Shown in pieces: positions 1 through 9,008 of a DNA stretch of 64,000 nucleotides. The translations under genes were made by a program, and so were the position numbers. The notes under the pieces were generated by a model that had not been told where the DNA came from, did no database searches, and was given only the letters and a program-made list of their open reading frames with translations. Position 1 is the stretch's first letter. Every line of letters starts with the position of its first letter. Source of the DNA: CBDCZY01 sp965224745 (GTDB lineage Bacteria > Pseudomonadota > Gammaproteobacteria > Methylococcales > Methylomonadaceae); NCBI GenBank assembly GCA_965224745.1, contig CBDCZY010000001.1, positions 710,543 through 774,542 of the forward strand, read 5' to 3'.

Positions 1-1758
1 GTTACCTTGGTAGTTTCTCCTCTTATTGCGTTGATGAAAGATCAGATTGACGCACTAACAGTGCGGGGTATTGCCGCTCGCAGACTGGATTCCACACTGA
101 CAGCTGATGAGTACAGAGAAGTCATGGATGAGGTTCGACATGGTGCTTTGCGCATGCTCTATGTTGCACCTGAGCGATTCAACAACGAACGCTTCAGAGA
201 ATCTATCCGCAGCCTTCCCATTTCTTTATTTGCAGTTGATGAAGCACATTGCATTTCCGAATGGGGACATAATTTTAGACCTGATTATCTCAAACTTGCT
301 GGTTTTGCCCGTGAGTTTAATGCTGAGCGGGTTCTCGCATTAACAGCAACAGCCACCAGTCAAGTCCTTGAAGATATATGTCAGGGATTTAATATTAAAC
401 AGGAACACGCTGTCAGAACGGGTTTTTATCGCAGCAACCTCACTTTATTGACCGAATCTGTCACTGAAGCAACTAAAATCGGTCAGCTGCTTTCGATGTT
501 AAAAGAACGACCTTTGGGACCAACAATAATCTATGTCACTCTGCAAAAAACAGCTGAATACGTAGCACAACAATTACAAGATCAAGGGTTATCAGCCCAC
601 CATTATCATGCGGGCATGAAAGATGAAGCCAGAGCCTCCACTCAAGAATGGTTTATGAGTTCTGATCAAGGGATTGTGGTTGCAACCATTGCGTTTGGAA
701 TGGGCATAGACAAATCAGATATTCGTTATGTCTATCACTACAATCTGCCTAAAAGTCTGGAAAACTATGCGCAGGAAATTGGCAGAGCCGGTCGAGATGG
801 AAAACCTTCTACCTGTCAGATACTGGCAAGCCTGGATGATCTGAATGTTCTGGAAAACTTCATCTATGGTGACACTCCCTCTGCTGATGCCATTAAGAGT
901 TTAATGACGTCCCTATTTGCCCAGGATCAACAATTTGACCTTAATCTCTATGCTTTTTCATCTGAGCATGACATTCGCATACTGGTTTTAAGAACGTTAT
1001 TAACTTATCTGGAACTGGATGGTTTTTTGCAAGGTGGCACGCCCTTCTATGCTGATTATAGTTTCAAACCACTAAAGAGTTCTCATGATATTTTGCAACA
1101 ATTTAAGGGTGAGCGGCGATTATTCCTCAGCAATCTGTTTAAACAGGCAAGCAAAGCTCGTACCTGGTTCCACATTGATCCCAATGTTGCTGCGATGGCA
1201 ATGAGTACTGACCGTGAACGTGTCATTCGTGCCTTAGACTGGTTAGCTGAACAGCAAATGCTGGAGCTTAAAGTTGCCGGTATTCGTCATCGCTATCAAA
1301 GGCTTAAAATGCCTGATTCTGCGGTGGAACTTGCTGAACAAATGTACCTGCGTATTATAAAGCGTGAAGCAGCTGAAATTAGCCGTCTGCAACAAGTTCT
1401 TGAATTTGTGGAAATGGATAGTTGCCAAACAACGATGCTAGCGGCGCACTTTGATGAGGTATTGAAACAGAATTGTGGACATTGTGCTTTTTGTAACAGT
1501 GGCAAAACTACATTACCCGATCGTAAAGCCCAGGCCATCCCTGAAAATCTCAGGGAAAAAATTATGCAGCTAATAAATCAGGATGAAACAGCTCAAATAC
1601 TGAAAAATCCTCATATATTGGCAAGATTTTTGTGTGGAGTAACATCACCACACCTGAGCAAGGCAAAATTAACCAAACATTCATTATTTTCTGTACTTGA
1701 AAACGTGCCATTTAAACAGGTTCAAGAATGGGTTCTTGCTCCTATGCCATTAAAATAA
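1..1758 (+). CDS. RecQ-family ATP-dependent DNA helicase (5' truncated by window edge)
   Basis: The frame is already open at base 1, so the start and the Walker A motif lie outside the window. What remains is a superfamily 2 helicase of the RecQ type. It shows VVSPLIALMKDQ near the start, the DEAH box followed by CISEWGHNFRPDY, TATAT (motif III), GMGIDKSDIR (motif V) and QEIGRAGRDG (motif VI). A cysteine cluster ending in CGHCAFC marks the RecQ zinc-binding subdomain. RecQ proteins unwind DNA 3' to 5' during repair and recombination. The C-terminal stretch of about 80 residues has no HRDC domain that I can recognise, so this may be a RecQ paralogue and not the classical RecQ. The family call is firm; the exact role is not. 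Confidence 0.88.
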   Translation, partial: VTLVVSPLIALMKDQIDALTVRGIAARRLDSTLTADEYREVMDEVRHGALRMLYVAPERFNNERFRESIRSLPISLFAVDEAHCISEWGHNFRPDYLKLAGFAREFNAERVLALTATATSQVLEDICQGFNIKQEHAVRTGFYRSNLTLLTESVTEATKIGQLLSMLKERPLGPTIIYVTLQKTAEYVAQQLQDQGLSAHHYHAGMKDEARASTQEWFMSSDQGIVVATIAFGMGIDKSDIRYVYHYNLPKSLENYAQEIGRAGRDGKPSTCQILASLDDLNVLENFIYGDTPSADAIKSLMTSLFAQDQQFDLNLYAFSSEHDIRILVLRTLLTYLELDGFLQGGTPFYADYSFKPLKSSHDILQQFKGERRLFLSNLFKQASKARTWFHIDPNVAAMAMSTDRERVIRALDWLAEQQMLELKVAGIRHRYQRLKMPDSAVELAEQMYLRIIKREAAEISRLQQVLEFVEMDSCQTTMLAAHFDEVLKQNCGHCAFCNSGKTTLPDRKAQAIPENLREKIMQLINQDETAQILKNPHILARFLCGVTSPHLSKAKLTKHSLFSVLENVPFKQVQEWVLAPMPLK

Positions 1759-1942
1759 GCAAATATAGTCATTATAGGTGTGACAAATTCGCATTGTGCG
1801 ATAAATTCGCGGTAACTAAGTTTTGTTGTAAAACGCCTTATAATCAACCTTCTATTGAGTAAAACAATAAATTTAATTTTTTTTACTCCAGCAAGATTCT
1901 GCCATTGCCTTTAGCTAGCGTCTTGTTTTCAACTATTCACAG

Positions 1943-1970
1943 TTGAAAACCTCTAATCCTGCCCCAATGT
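1943..1970 (+). promoter_or_regulatory. Sigma-32 (heat-shock) type promoter upstream of htpG
   Basis: TTGAAA at 1943-1948 is followed after exactly 13 bases by CCCCAATGT at 1962-1970. This matches the sigma-32 layout (CTTGAAA, 13-17 bases, CCCCAT-T). The start codon lies about 58 bases downstream. htpG is a classical heat-shock gene, which supports the reading. No transcript start is known. Confidence 0.6.
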
Positions 1971-2027
1971 TAAAACAATCGCCAGTAAGGCAATTTTTTT
2001 AATTATTAAAGACGAGGAAATGACACG

Positions 2028-4007
2028 ATGACTGTTGAAGCGAAGAAAGAAACAAAAGGTTTTGAAACAGAGGTAAAACATCTTCTGAGCCTAATGATTC
2101 ATTCTTTATACAGTAACAAGGAGATATTTCTCCGGGAGCTGATTTCGAATGGATCCGATGCGATCGATAAGTTTCGCTTTGAAGCTTTATCCAATGACAG
2201 TTTGTATGAAGGAGACAGTGACCTAAAAATACGGGTAGAGTTTGATCCTGAAAAAAGAACGATTACTGTAAAAGATAACGGTGTTGGTATGTCTCGCGAA
2301 GAAGTGCAGGAACATATTGGAACGATTGCCAAGTCGGGTACCAAGCAGTTTTTTGAGTCGTTGACCGGAGACCAGGCCAAAGATAGTGAGCTGATAGGTC
2401 AGTTTGGCGTAGGGTTTTATTCTACGTTTATCGTTTCTGATAAAGTGACTCTCGTTACACGGAAAGCGGGCGCTGACAAGTCCGAAGGGGTTCGTTGGGA
2501 GTCAGGTGGTGATGGTGAATATACCTTAGAGACTGTTGAATGTTCTAAGCGAGGTACTGAAGTTACGTTGCATTTAAAAGAAGGTGAAGACGAATTTCTA
2601 AACGATTACCGTTTGCAATCGATTATTCGTAAGTTCTCTGACCACATTTCTGTGCCTATCGTGATGGATAAGGAAGTTGAGATAGAAGAGGAGGAGGCGG
2701 ACGATAAAAAAACAGACCAAGCAGCAGAAGGAACTGAAAGTGCTGAAGCCGAAGTAAAAGAGGAAAAACCAAAAGCCAAGAAGATTGAGGAAGAGACAGT
2801 CAATAGCGCGTCAGCGTTATGGACTAAAAATAAACAAGACATTTCCGAAGAAGACTATAAAGAATTTTACAAGCACGTCGGGCATGATTTTCAAGATCCT
2901 CTGGCCCATATTCACAGCCGAGTCGAAGGCACAAACGAATATACCCTGTTGCTCTATGTACCGCAACGCGCCCCTTTTGACCTTTGGGATCGCAATGCTA
3001 CCCATGGTGTTAAGTTATACGTGCGAAAAGTATTCATCATGGATGAAGCGGAAAAACTGATGCCCAGGTACTTGCGCTTCGTTAAAGGGGTGGTTGATGC
3101 TGATTCGCTGCCTTTGAACGTTTCCCGCGAAATACTGCAACAAAGTAAACAAATCGAAACCATCAAATCCGGCGCTGTTAAAAAAGTGTTGGGATTACTG
3201 GAAGGTCTGGTTAAAAACGATCCGGAAAAATATCAAACTTTTTGGGAGCAATTTGGTGCAGTCATGAAAGAAGGGCCCATCGATGATCACAAAAATAAAG
3301 ATAAAATTGCTAAATTACTGCGCTTTTCATCGACCCATACCGATGACAAAAAACAAGACATTTCTTTAGATGATTATATCGGTCGAATGCAGGAAGGGCA
3401 GGACAATATCTTTTATGTGACTGCGGATTCGTTCGCAGCGGCAAAAAGCAGTCCACATTTGGAGATCTTCCGAAAAAAAGGTATCGAAGTGCTATTGCTG
3501 TCAGATAGAATTGACGAATGGTTAGTGTCTAGTTTGACTGAATTTGATGGTAAGCATTTGCAGTCGGTTGCTAAAGGTGATCTTGATCTTGGGAAGTTAG
3601 AGGATGAAGAAGAAAAGAAAGCCAAAGAGACGACGACTAAGGATTTCGAGTCGGTGATAAAACAAATTAAAAGTGTTCTGGGCACAAAAGTAAAAGATGT
3701 CAGAGTAACTCATCGATTAACCAATTCGCCTGCTTGTTTGGTCAGTGATTCTTATGATATGGGTTTGAATATGGAACGTATCATGAAAGAGGCAGGGCAG
3801 GAAATGCCGGGTACTCAACCTATATTTGAAGTCAATCCTGAGCATGGACTCGTGCAAAAGTTAAAAGAGGAGCAAGATGATGAACGTTTTGCTGATTTAA
3901 CTCATATCATGTTCGATCAGGCATTGTTGAGTGAAGGTGGACAACTGGATGATCCCGCTGCATTTGTACATAAACTAAATGGCTTGTTACAGAATTTGAT
4001 GAGTTAA
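2028..4007 (+). CDS. htpG: Molecular chaperone HtpG (bacterial Hsp90) with a charged linker
   Basis: This is the dimeric cytosolic ATP-dependent chaperone of the Hsp90 family. The N-terminal GHKL ATPase shows ELISNGSDAIDK, DNGVGM and GQFGVGFYS. The middle domain contains LYVRKVFIMDEAEKLMPRYLRF and the conserved SREILQ loop. The dimerisation domain ends in DQALLSEGGQLDDPAAF. At 659 residues it is longer than the E. coli protein (624). The extra length is an acidic, lysine-rich stretch at about residues 218-262, between the N and middle domains, where eukaryotic Hsp90 carries its charged linker. GACGAGGAAA supplies the ribosome binding site. It is probably monocistronic, with its own heat-shock-type promoter and a strong terminator. 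Confidence 0.97.
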   Translation: MTVEAKKETKGFETEVKHLLSLMIHSLYSNKEIFLRELISNGSDAIDKFRFEALSNDSLYEGDSDLKIRVEFDPEKRTITVKDNGVGMSREEVQEHIGTIAKSGTKQFFESLTGDQAKDSELIGQFGVGFYSTFIVSDKVTLVTRKAGADKSEGVRWESGGDGEYTLETVECSKRGTEVTLHLKEGEDEFLNDYRLQSIIRKFSDHISVPIVMDKEVEIEEEEADDKKTDQAAEGTESAEAEVKEEKPKAKKIEEETVNSASALWTKNKQDISEEDYKEFYKHVGHDFQDPLAHIHSRVEGTNEYTLLLYVPQRAPFDLWDRNATHGVKLYVRKVFIMDEAEKLMPRYLRFVKGVVDADSLPLNVSREILQQSKQIETIKSGAVKKVLGLLEGLVKNDPEKYQTFWEQFGAVMKEGPIDDHKNKDKIAKLLRFSSTHTDDKKQDISLDDYIGRMQEGQDNIFYVTADSFAAAKSSPHLEIFRKKGIEVLLLSDRIDEWLVSSLTEFDGKHLQSVAKGDLDLGKLEDEEEKKAKETTTKDFESVIKQIKSVLGTKVKDVRVTHRLTNSPACLVSDSYDMGLNMERIMKEAGQEMPGTQPIFEVNPEHGLVQKLKEEQDDERFADLTHIMFDQALLSEGGQLDDPAAFVHKLNGLLQNLMS

Positions 4008-4028
4008 TATTACCTGTTTATATGCATC

Positions 4029-4060
4029 AAAAATGCCTGGTTAATCCAGGCATTTTTTTT
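4029..4060 (+). terminator. Rho-independent terminator after htpG
   Basis: A 12-bp stem (4029-4040 paired with 4046-4057, core ATGCCTGG/CCAGGCAT) closes on a 5-base loop and runs into a tract of eight T. It separates htpG from tgt. Confidence 0.85.
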
Positions 4061-4100
4061 GAGAAGCAATTGGTTTGCTGGCAGCGGAAGGATTTGTTAA

Positions 4101-5198
4101 ATGAAATTTGAGTTAAATAATACCGATGGACAAGCACGAAGAGGGCGGTTGACTTTTGCTCGTGGGTCCATAGAAACGCCAGTCTTCATGCCTGTAGGAA
4201 CCTATGGTACGGTGAAGGCCATGACGCCAGAAGAGTTGACTGGTATCGGCGCTCAAATAATCCTCGGAAACACTTATCATTTATTATTGCGTCCCGGCAT
4301 GGAGGTTATTCAGGCGCACGGCGATTTACATGACTTCATGCATTGGGAGAAGCCAATCTTGACAGATTCTGGTGGTTTTCAGGTATTTAGTCTGGGCGAT
4401 CTCAGAAAAATTACTGAGCAAGGTGTGACTTTTCGATCGACCATCAACGGCAGTAAAATTTTTATGGGGCCGGAAGAATCGATGCAAATTCAACGGACAC
4501 TGGGAGCTGATATCGTGATGATCTTTGATGAATGTACGCCCTATCCGGTGACTGTTGACGAAGCAGAAAAATCAATGCGATTATCGTTGCGTTGGGCAGT
4601 GCGGAGTAAAGCAAGTCATGACGACAATCCGGCTGCTTTGTTTGGTATCGTGCAGGGAGGCATGTATCCAGAGCTACGGCAGGAATCGTTACAGGGCTTG
4701 ATAGATATTGGATTTGATGGCTACGCCATCGGTGGCTTATCGGTCGGCGAACCCAAACATGAAATGGAAATCGTATTACATGATTTGCTACCGCAAATGC
4801 CAGCTACCAAACCGAGATATTTGATGGGTGTCGGAACACCTGAAGACCTCGTCGAAGCAGTCGGTAAAGGTATTGATATGTTCGATTGTGTTATGCCAAC
4901 CCGCAATGCGCGCAATGGCCATTTGTTCACCCATAGCGGTACACTGAAAATTAGAAATAGTCAGTATCAATATGATACCGGGCCCATCGATACACAATGC
5001 GAATGTTATACCTGCTGTAATTATTCCAGAGCTTATTTACGACATCTGGATAAATGCGGTGAGATTTTAGCCGCGCGACTTAATACTATTCATAACCTTT
5101 ATTATTATCTTAATTTGATGGAAAAGATGCGGGAAGCTATTGAATCACAACAATTTGAAGCTTTTAAAAAACAATTTTATCAGCAGCGAACCAATTAA
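4101..5198 (+). CDS. tgt: Queuine tRNA-ribosyltransferase (tRNA-guanine transglycosylase)
   Basis: Exchanges guanine-34 of GUN-anticodon tRNAs for preQ1, a late step of queuosine synthesis. The TIM-barrel enzyme shows LTDSGGFQVFSLG near the N-terminus, the catalytic-loop region DCVMPTRNARNGHLFT, and the zinc site CECYTCCNYSRAYLRHL followed by NTIHNL (CxCx2C plus histidine). Length (365 residues) is normal. It sits upstream of yajC-secD-secF, the standard gammaproteobacterial order. GGAAGG precedes the ATG. Confidence 0.97.
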   Translation: MKFELNNTDGQARRGRLTFARGSIETPVFMPVGTYGTVKAMTPEELTGIGAQIILGNTYHLLLRPGMEVIQAHGDLHDFMHWEKPILTDSGGFQVFSLGDLRKITEQGVTFRSTINGSKIFMGPEESMQIQRTLGADIVMIFDECTPYPVTVDEAEKSMRLSLRWAVRSKASHDDNPAALFGIVQGGMYPELRQESLQGLIDIGFDGYAIGGLSVGEPKHEMEIVLHDLLPQMPATKPRYLMGVGTPEDLVEAVGKGIDMFDCVMPTRNARNGHLFTHSGTLKIRNSQYQYDTGPIDTQCECYTCCNYSRAYLRHLDKCGEILAARLNTIHNLYYYLNLMEKMREAIESQQFEAFKKQFYQQRTN

Positions 5199-5261
5199 GA
5201 ATAAGATGTGGCATAATATAGAGATTTTTTTATAACTTAAATGACATTCGGGGAATCTATC

Positions 5262-5621
5262 ATGAGTTTTTTCATTTCGGAAGCAATAGCAGAGGCCGCG
5301 CCGGCTGAGGTGACACAAGATCCTGGTATTGTGGGCATAATTTTACCGTTAGCTATCTTATTGTTTTTTTATGTGTTGTTTATTCGACCACAGGCTAAAC
5401 GCAGCAAAGAACATAAAAAAATGGTTGAAACACTGGGCAAAGGCGCAGAGGTTGTTACCAATGGCGGCATCTTGGGTAAAGTGATAGATATTGATGAAAA
5501 CTTTGTTAAATTGGATGTAGGTGACAGCTTATCTCTTTTAGTGCAAAGAAATGCGATCGGTAATGTGATGCCGAAAGGCACCTATAAAGCGGCTTTTAAA
5601 AAAGAAAAAAAAACAACTTAA
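5262..5621 (+). CDS. yajC: Preprotein translocase subunit YajC
   Basis: Small single-span inner-membrane partner of the SecDF complex. It has one hydrophobic segment (IVGIILPLAILLFFYVLFI) followed by RPQAKRSKEHKKMVETLGKGAEVVTNGG, the family signature. The ATG at 5262 is preferred over the in-frame ATG at 5241. It has GGGGAA seven bases upstream and yields MSFFISEAIAEA, whereas the longer start has no clear ribosome binding site. It precedes secD by 62 bases in the conserved yajC-secD-secF operon. Confidence 0.93.
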   Translation: MSFFISEAIAEAAPAEVTQDPGIVGIILPLAILLFFYVLFIRPQAKRSKEHKKMVETLGKGAEVVTNGGILGKVIDIDENFVKLDVGDSLSLLVQRNAIGNVMPKGTYKAAFKKEKKTT

Positions 5622-5683
5622 AGAATGCTCTTGGCAATAACTAAAAGCCTCCGTTAGTCTCTTTAGAATCCATTGGAATACTT

Positions 5684-7534
5684 ATGCAAAACCACTTTCC
5701 ACTCTGGAAAAATTTATTAGTTCTGATCGTCTTTTTGATTGGAATCATCTATGCGTTACCGAACTTGTTTGGGGATGATCCTTCTATTCAAGTGTCACCG
5801 ACAAGATCGGCCAAATTAGAACAAACTCAGATTGATAAAATTAAGCAGACGCTGAAAGAAAATGCATTACCTTTTAAAGGTCTGGAGTCTGATCAACAGA
5901 AACTGTTGTTTCGTTTCGAAAATACCGAGCAGCAACTACATGCATCAGATGTAGTAAAAGCAGCCCTGGGGAGCGATTATACAGTCGCTTTGAACCTGGC
6001 TCCTGCAACGCCTGGTTGGCTTCGGGCTATTAAAGCGTCGCCAATGTATTTGGGGCTCGACCTCAGAGGCGGGGTACATTTTTTACTTGATGTTGATATG
6101 GAAGCTGCCATCAAACAGGCCGAAGAACGTTACGGGGACGATATACGGGCAGCCCTAAGAAATAAAAAAGTACGCTATAAAAGCGTAGCAAGAGATGGCC
6201 ATACCATCAGAATAGAATTGCAAAAAACTGACGCAATGATCGCTGCAACAGAGGTCATGGAGACAAATTTCCCATCCCTTGAACTTAAAGAACTGCCTGA
6301 AATAAATGGTTTTGTGGCGACATTGGACGAGAGTGAGCAACGTGACATACGAAAGTTTGCACTTGATCAAAATATGACCACATTACGTAATCGAGTCAAT
6401 GAACTTGGCGTAGCCGAACCCGTTATTCAACAACAAGGTGACCGCCGTATTGTCATACAACTACCGGGTGTACAGGATACCGCTCGAGCTAAAGAAATTT
6501 TGGGTGCTACAGCGACTTTGGAATTTAAATTGGTCGATTTCGAGCACGATGTGCAGAATGCGTTGGATGGAAAAATACCTTTGGGGGCTAAGTTATATAA
6601 AGAAAGAAATGGTAGTCCAGTTTTACTAAAGCGTGGGATTATTGTTACAGGAAACCAAGTGGTTGATGCTTCCTCCGGTATAGAGCAAACCAATGGCTCG
6701 CCGTCGGTATTTGTAACGTTGAACAGCATCGGCGCTAAAAAAATGTCTCAGATCACTCAAAAGAACATTGGCAAACCGATGGCGGTGGTGTTTATTGAAA
6801 ATAAGATTCACTCTAAGATGGTCGATGGTCAGTTGACCCAGGAAAAAGAAAGGGTTGAAGAGGTCATTAATATAGCGACAATTCGCGATACCTTGAGCAA
6901 GCGTTTTCAAATTACCGGACTTGATAATACTCAGGAAGCAAGGAATTTGGCATTATTGTTACGAGCGGGTGCGCTGGCTGCTCCCGTGGATATAGTCGAA
7001 GAAAGGACGGTAGGACCCAGCCTTGGAAAAGACAATATTAAACAAGGTTTTATTTCAGTTGTAGCCGGTTTTGTTTTGGTGTTGATATTTATGGCGTTGT
7101 ATTACAAGTATTTTGGCTTAATCGCCAATATCGCACTATTGTTTAATTTAATCATTATTGTAGCCGTGCTATCGATGATGCAAGCTACGTTGACATTGCC
7201 TGGAATCGCAGGAATCGTGCTTACTATAGGGATGGCTGTAGATGCCAATGTACTGATTTATGAACGTATCAGAGAAGAAATAAAAAACGGTAATTCACCT
7301 CAAACCAGTATCTATGCTGGTTATGAAAAAGCGTTTACCACCATTTTTGATGCCAACATCACGACTTTGATTGCAGCATTGGTATTATTTGGGTTTGGAA
7401 CAGGGCCAATTAAAGGTTTTGCAGTAACGCTATCAATTGGTATTTTATCGTCTATGTTTACTGCGATCATCGGATCCAGAATGTTTGTGAACTGGATTTA
7501 CGGTAACAAAAAAGTAAAAAAACTAGCGATTTAA
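5684..7534 (+). CDS. secD: Protein translocase subunit SecD
   Basis: RND-type membrane subunit that uses the proton gradient to pull secreted proteins through SecYEG. It has an N-terminal membrane span (LLVLIVFLIGIIYALPNLF), the conserved LGLDLRGGVHFLLDVD after the first span, a large periplasmic region, and a C-terminal bundle of five spans. That bundle carries the motif GMAVDANVLIYERIREE, with the functionally important Asp. Length of 616 residues matches the family. It is followed by secF after about 49 bases. Confidence 0.97.
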   Translation: MQNHFPLWKNLLVLIVFLIGIIYALPNLFGDDPSIQVSPTRSAKLEQTQIDKIKQTLKENALPFKGLESDQQKLLFRFENTEQQLHASDVVKAALGSDYTVALNLAPATPGWLRAIKASPMYLGLDLRGGVHFLLDVDMEAAIKQAEERYGDDIRAALRNKKVRYKSVARDGHTIRIELQKTDAMIAATEVMETNFPSLELKELPEINGFVATLDESEQRDIRKFALDQNMTTLRNRVNELGVAEPVIQQQGDRRIVIQLPGVQDTARAKEILGATATLEFKLVDFEHDVQNALDGKIPLGAKLYKERNGSPVLLKRGIIVTGNQVVDASSGIEQTNGSPSVFVTLNSIGAKKMSQITQKNIGKPMAVVFIENKIHSKMVDGQLTQEKERVEEVINIATIRDTLSKRFQITGLDNTQEARNLALLLRAGALAAPVDIVEERTVGPSLGKDNIKQGFISVVAGFVLVLIFMALYYKYFGLIANIALLFNLIIIVAVLSMMQATLTLPGIAGIVLTIGMAVDANVLIYERIREEIKNGNSPQTSIYAGYEKAFTTIFDANITTLIAALVLFGFGTGPIKGFAVTLSIGILSSMFTAIIGSRMFVNWIYGNKKVKKLAI

Positions 7535-7583
7535 AACATAATATTTCGTTTGAGGGTGGATCAAATTCCGTTTGGAGGATGTA

Positions 7584-8525
7584 ATGATTTTTGACAATCT
7601 AAAAAATACTAATTTTGACTTTATGGGCAAGCGGAAGCTTGCTTTGATTTTTTCTTCAATTCTAATTTTAATCTCATTAAGTTCGCTGGCTTTTCGAGGA
7701 TTGAATTTAGGCTTGGACTTTACTGGTGGAACGCTCATCGAAATAGGTTATCCTGAAACTGTCGATATTACTGTGCTTCGAGATAAGCTAAAAAAAGGAG
7801 GTTTTGCTTCGGCCAGTGTGCAAAATTTCGGAACTTCGAAAGATGTGTTGATTCGATTAGCGCCAAAAAAGGGGGTTAGTGAGGCCGATCTTAGTAGTAA
7901 GGTTTTGACTGTCGTCAATCAAGATGTTGCCGTAGAAGGGGAAATACGGCGTATCGAATTCGTTGGTTCACAAGTTGGCGATGAATTGACTCAAGATGGT
8001 AGTTTGGCGTTACTCTATGCGCTATTCGGAATCTTGATTTATGTTGCCTGGCGTTTCGAATATAAGTTTTCCTTGGGGTCGGTAGTCGCTCTGATTCATG
8101 ACGTAATAATCACCTTGGGTTTCTTCTCTGTTTTCGGTTTTGAATTTGATTTGACCGTTATAGCCGCGCTACTGGCGGTGATTGGTTATTCTTTGAATGA
8201 TACTATTGTAGTATTTGACCGGATTCGAGAAAATTTTCGGAAGATGCGCAAGGATAACCCTTTAAACACCATGAATGTTTCCATTAACCAGACTTTGAGC
8301 AGAACGTTAATGACATCATTTACCACCATTTTAGTTGTAGCCGCTCTGGCTGTATTAGGTGGCGAGATTATCCACAATTTTGCGATTGCATTGTTAGTGG
8401 GTGTTTTAATCGGGACTTATTCGTCCATCTTTGTCGCCAGCGCCGCGACGCTTGCCTTAGGTGTCAGTAAAGAAGATTTGATGTTACCTGAAAAAGAAGG
8501 TGCAGAAATCGATAATCGTCCATAG
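7584..8525 (+). CDS. secF: Protein translocase subunit SecF
   Basis: Partner of SecD in the SecDF translocation motor. It shows GLNLGLDFTGGTLIE after the first span and GYSLNDTIVVFDRIREN in the membrane core. The ATG at 7584 is chosen over the TTG at 7572 because GGAGGA (7574-7579) then sits at ideal spacing and would otherwise lie inside the coding region. The product has 314 residues, usual for SecF. It ends the tgt-yajC-secD-secF cluster; ndk follows after 47 bases. Confidence 0.96.
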   Translation: MIFDNLKNTNFDFMGKRKLALIFSSILILISLSSLAFRGLNLGLDFTGGTLIEIGYPETVDITVLRDKLKKGGFASASVQNFGTSKDVLIRLAPKKGVSEADLSSKVLTVVNQDVAVEGEIRRIEFVGSQVGDELTQDGSLALLYALFGILIYVAWRFEYKFSLGSVVALIHDVIITLGFFSVFGFEFDLTVIAALLAVIGYSLNDTIVVFDRIRENFRKMRKDNPLNTMNVSINQTLSRTLMTSFTTILVVAALAVLGGEIIHNFAIALLVGVLIGTYSSIFVASAATLALGVSKEDLMLPEKEGAEIDNRP

Positions 8526-8572
8526 AAGGAATTAATTTTTTATCTTAGAAACTTTATACAAAGAGGATTTAA

Positions 8573-9004
8573 ATGGCAATAGAACGAACTTTTTCAATTA
8601 TTAAACCGGACGCCGTTGCTAAAAATGTAATTGGTCAAATTTATAACCGGTTTGAAAGTAATGGGCTTAAAATCATTGCTTCAAAAATGATCCAAATGAC
8701 TCGCGAGCAAGCCGAGGGTTTTTATGCAGTACATAGTGAACGACCGTTTTTCAATGATCTTGTAGAATTTATGATTTCAGGTCCAGTCATGGTGCAAGCC
8801 CTAGAAGGTGAGGATGCGATTGCAAAAAACCGTCAGTTAATGGGAGCCACAAACCCTGCTGAAGCTGATGCAGGTACTATTAGAGCAGATTTCGCGCAAA
8901 GCATAGACGAAAATGCGGTGCATGGTTCAGATGGGCCTGATACTGCAAAGCAGGAAATCACGTTCTTTTTTTCTGACGAAGAACTTTGCGCCAGAACCCG
9001 CTAA
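8573..9004 (+). CDS. ndk: Nucleoside diphosphate kinase
   Basis: Transfers the gamma phosphate between nucleoside triphosphates and diphosphates through a phosphohistidine. The family start AIERTFSIIKPDAVAKN is clear, and the active-site histidine lies in NAVHGSDGPDTA. At 143 residues it has the standard length. GAGGA precedes the ATG. It stands 4 bases upstream of rlmN, as in many gammaproteobacteria, and is likely cotranscribed with it. Confidence 0.97.
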   Translation: MAIERTFSIIKPDAVAKNVIGQIYNRFESNGLKIIASKMIQMTREQAEGFYAVHSERPFFNDLVEFMISGPVMVQALEGEDAIAKNRQLMGATNPAEADAGTIRADFAQSIDENAVHGSDGPDTAKQEITFFFSDEELCARTR

Positions 9005-9008
9005 GGCG

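Noticed and set aside
8913..9008. Longer start for rlmN inside ndk
   Set aside because: It would overlap ndk by about 90 bases, and the added residues do not resemble RlmN. The ATG at 9009 fits the family.
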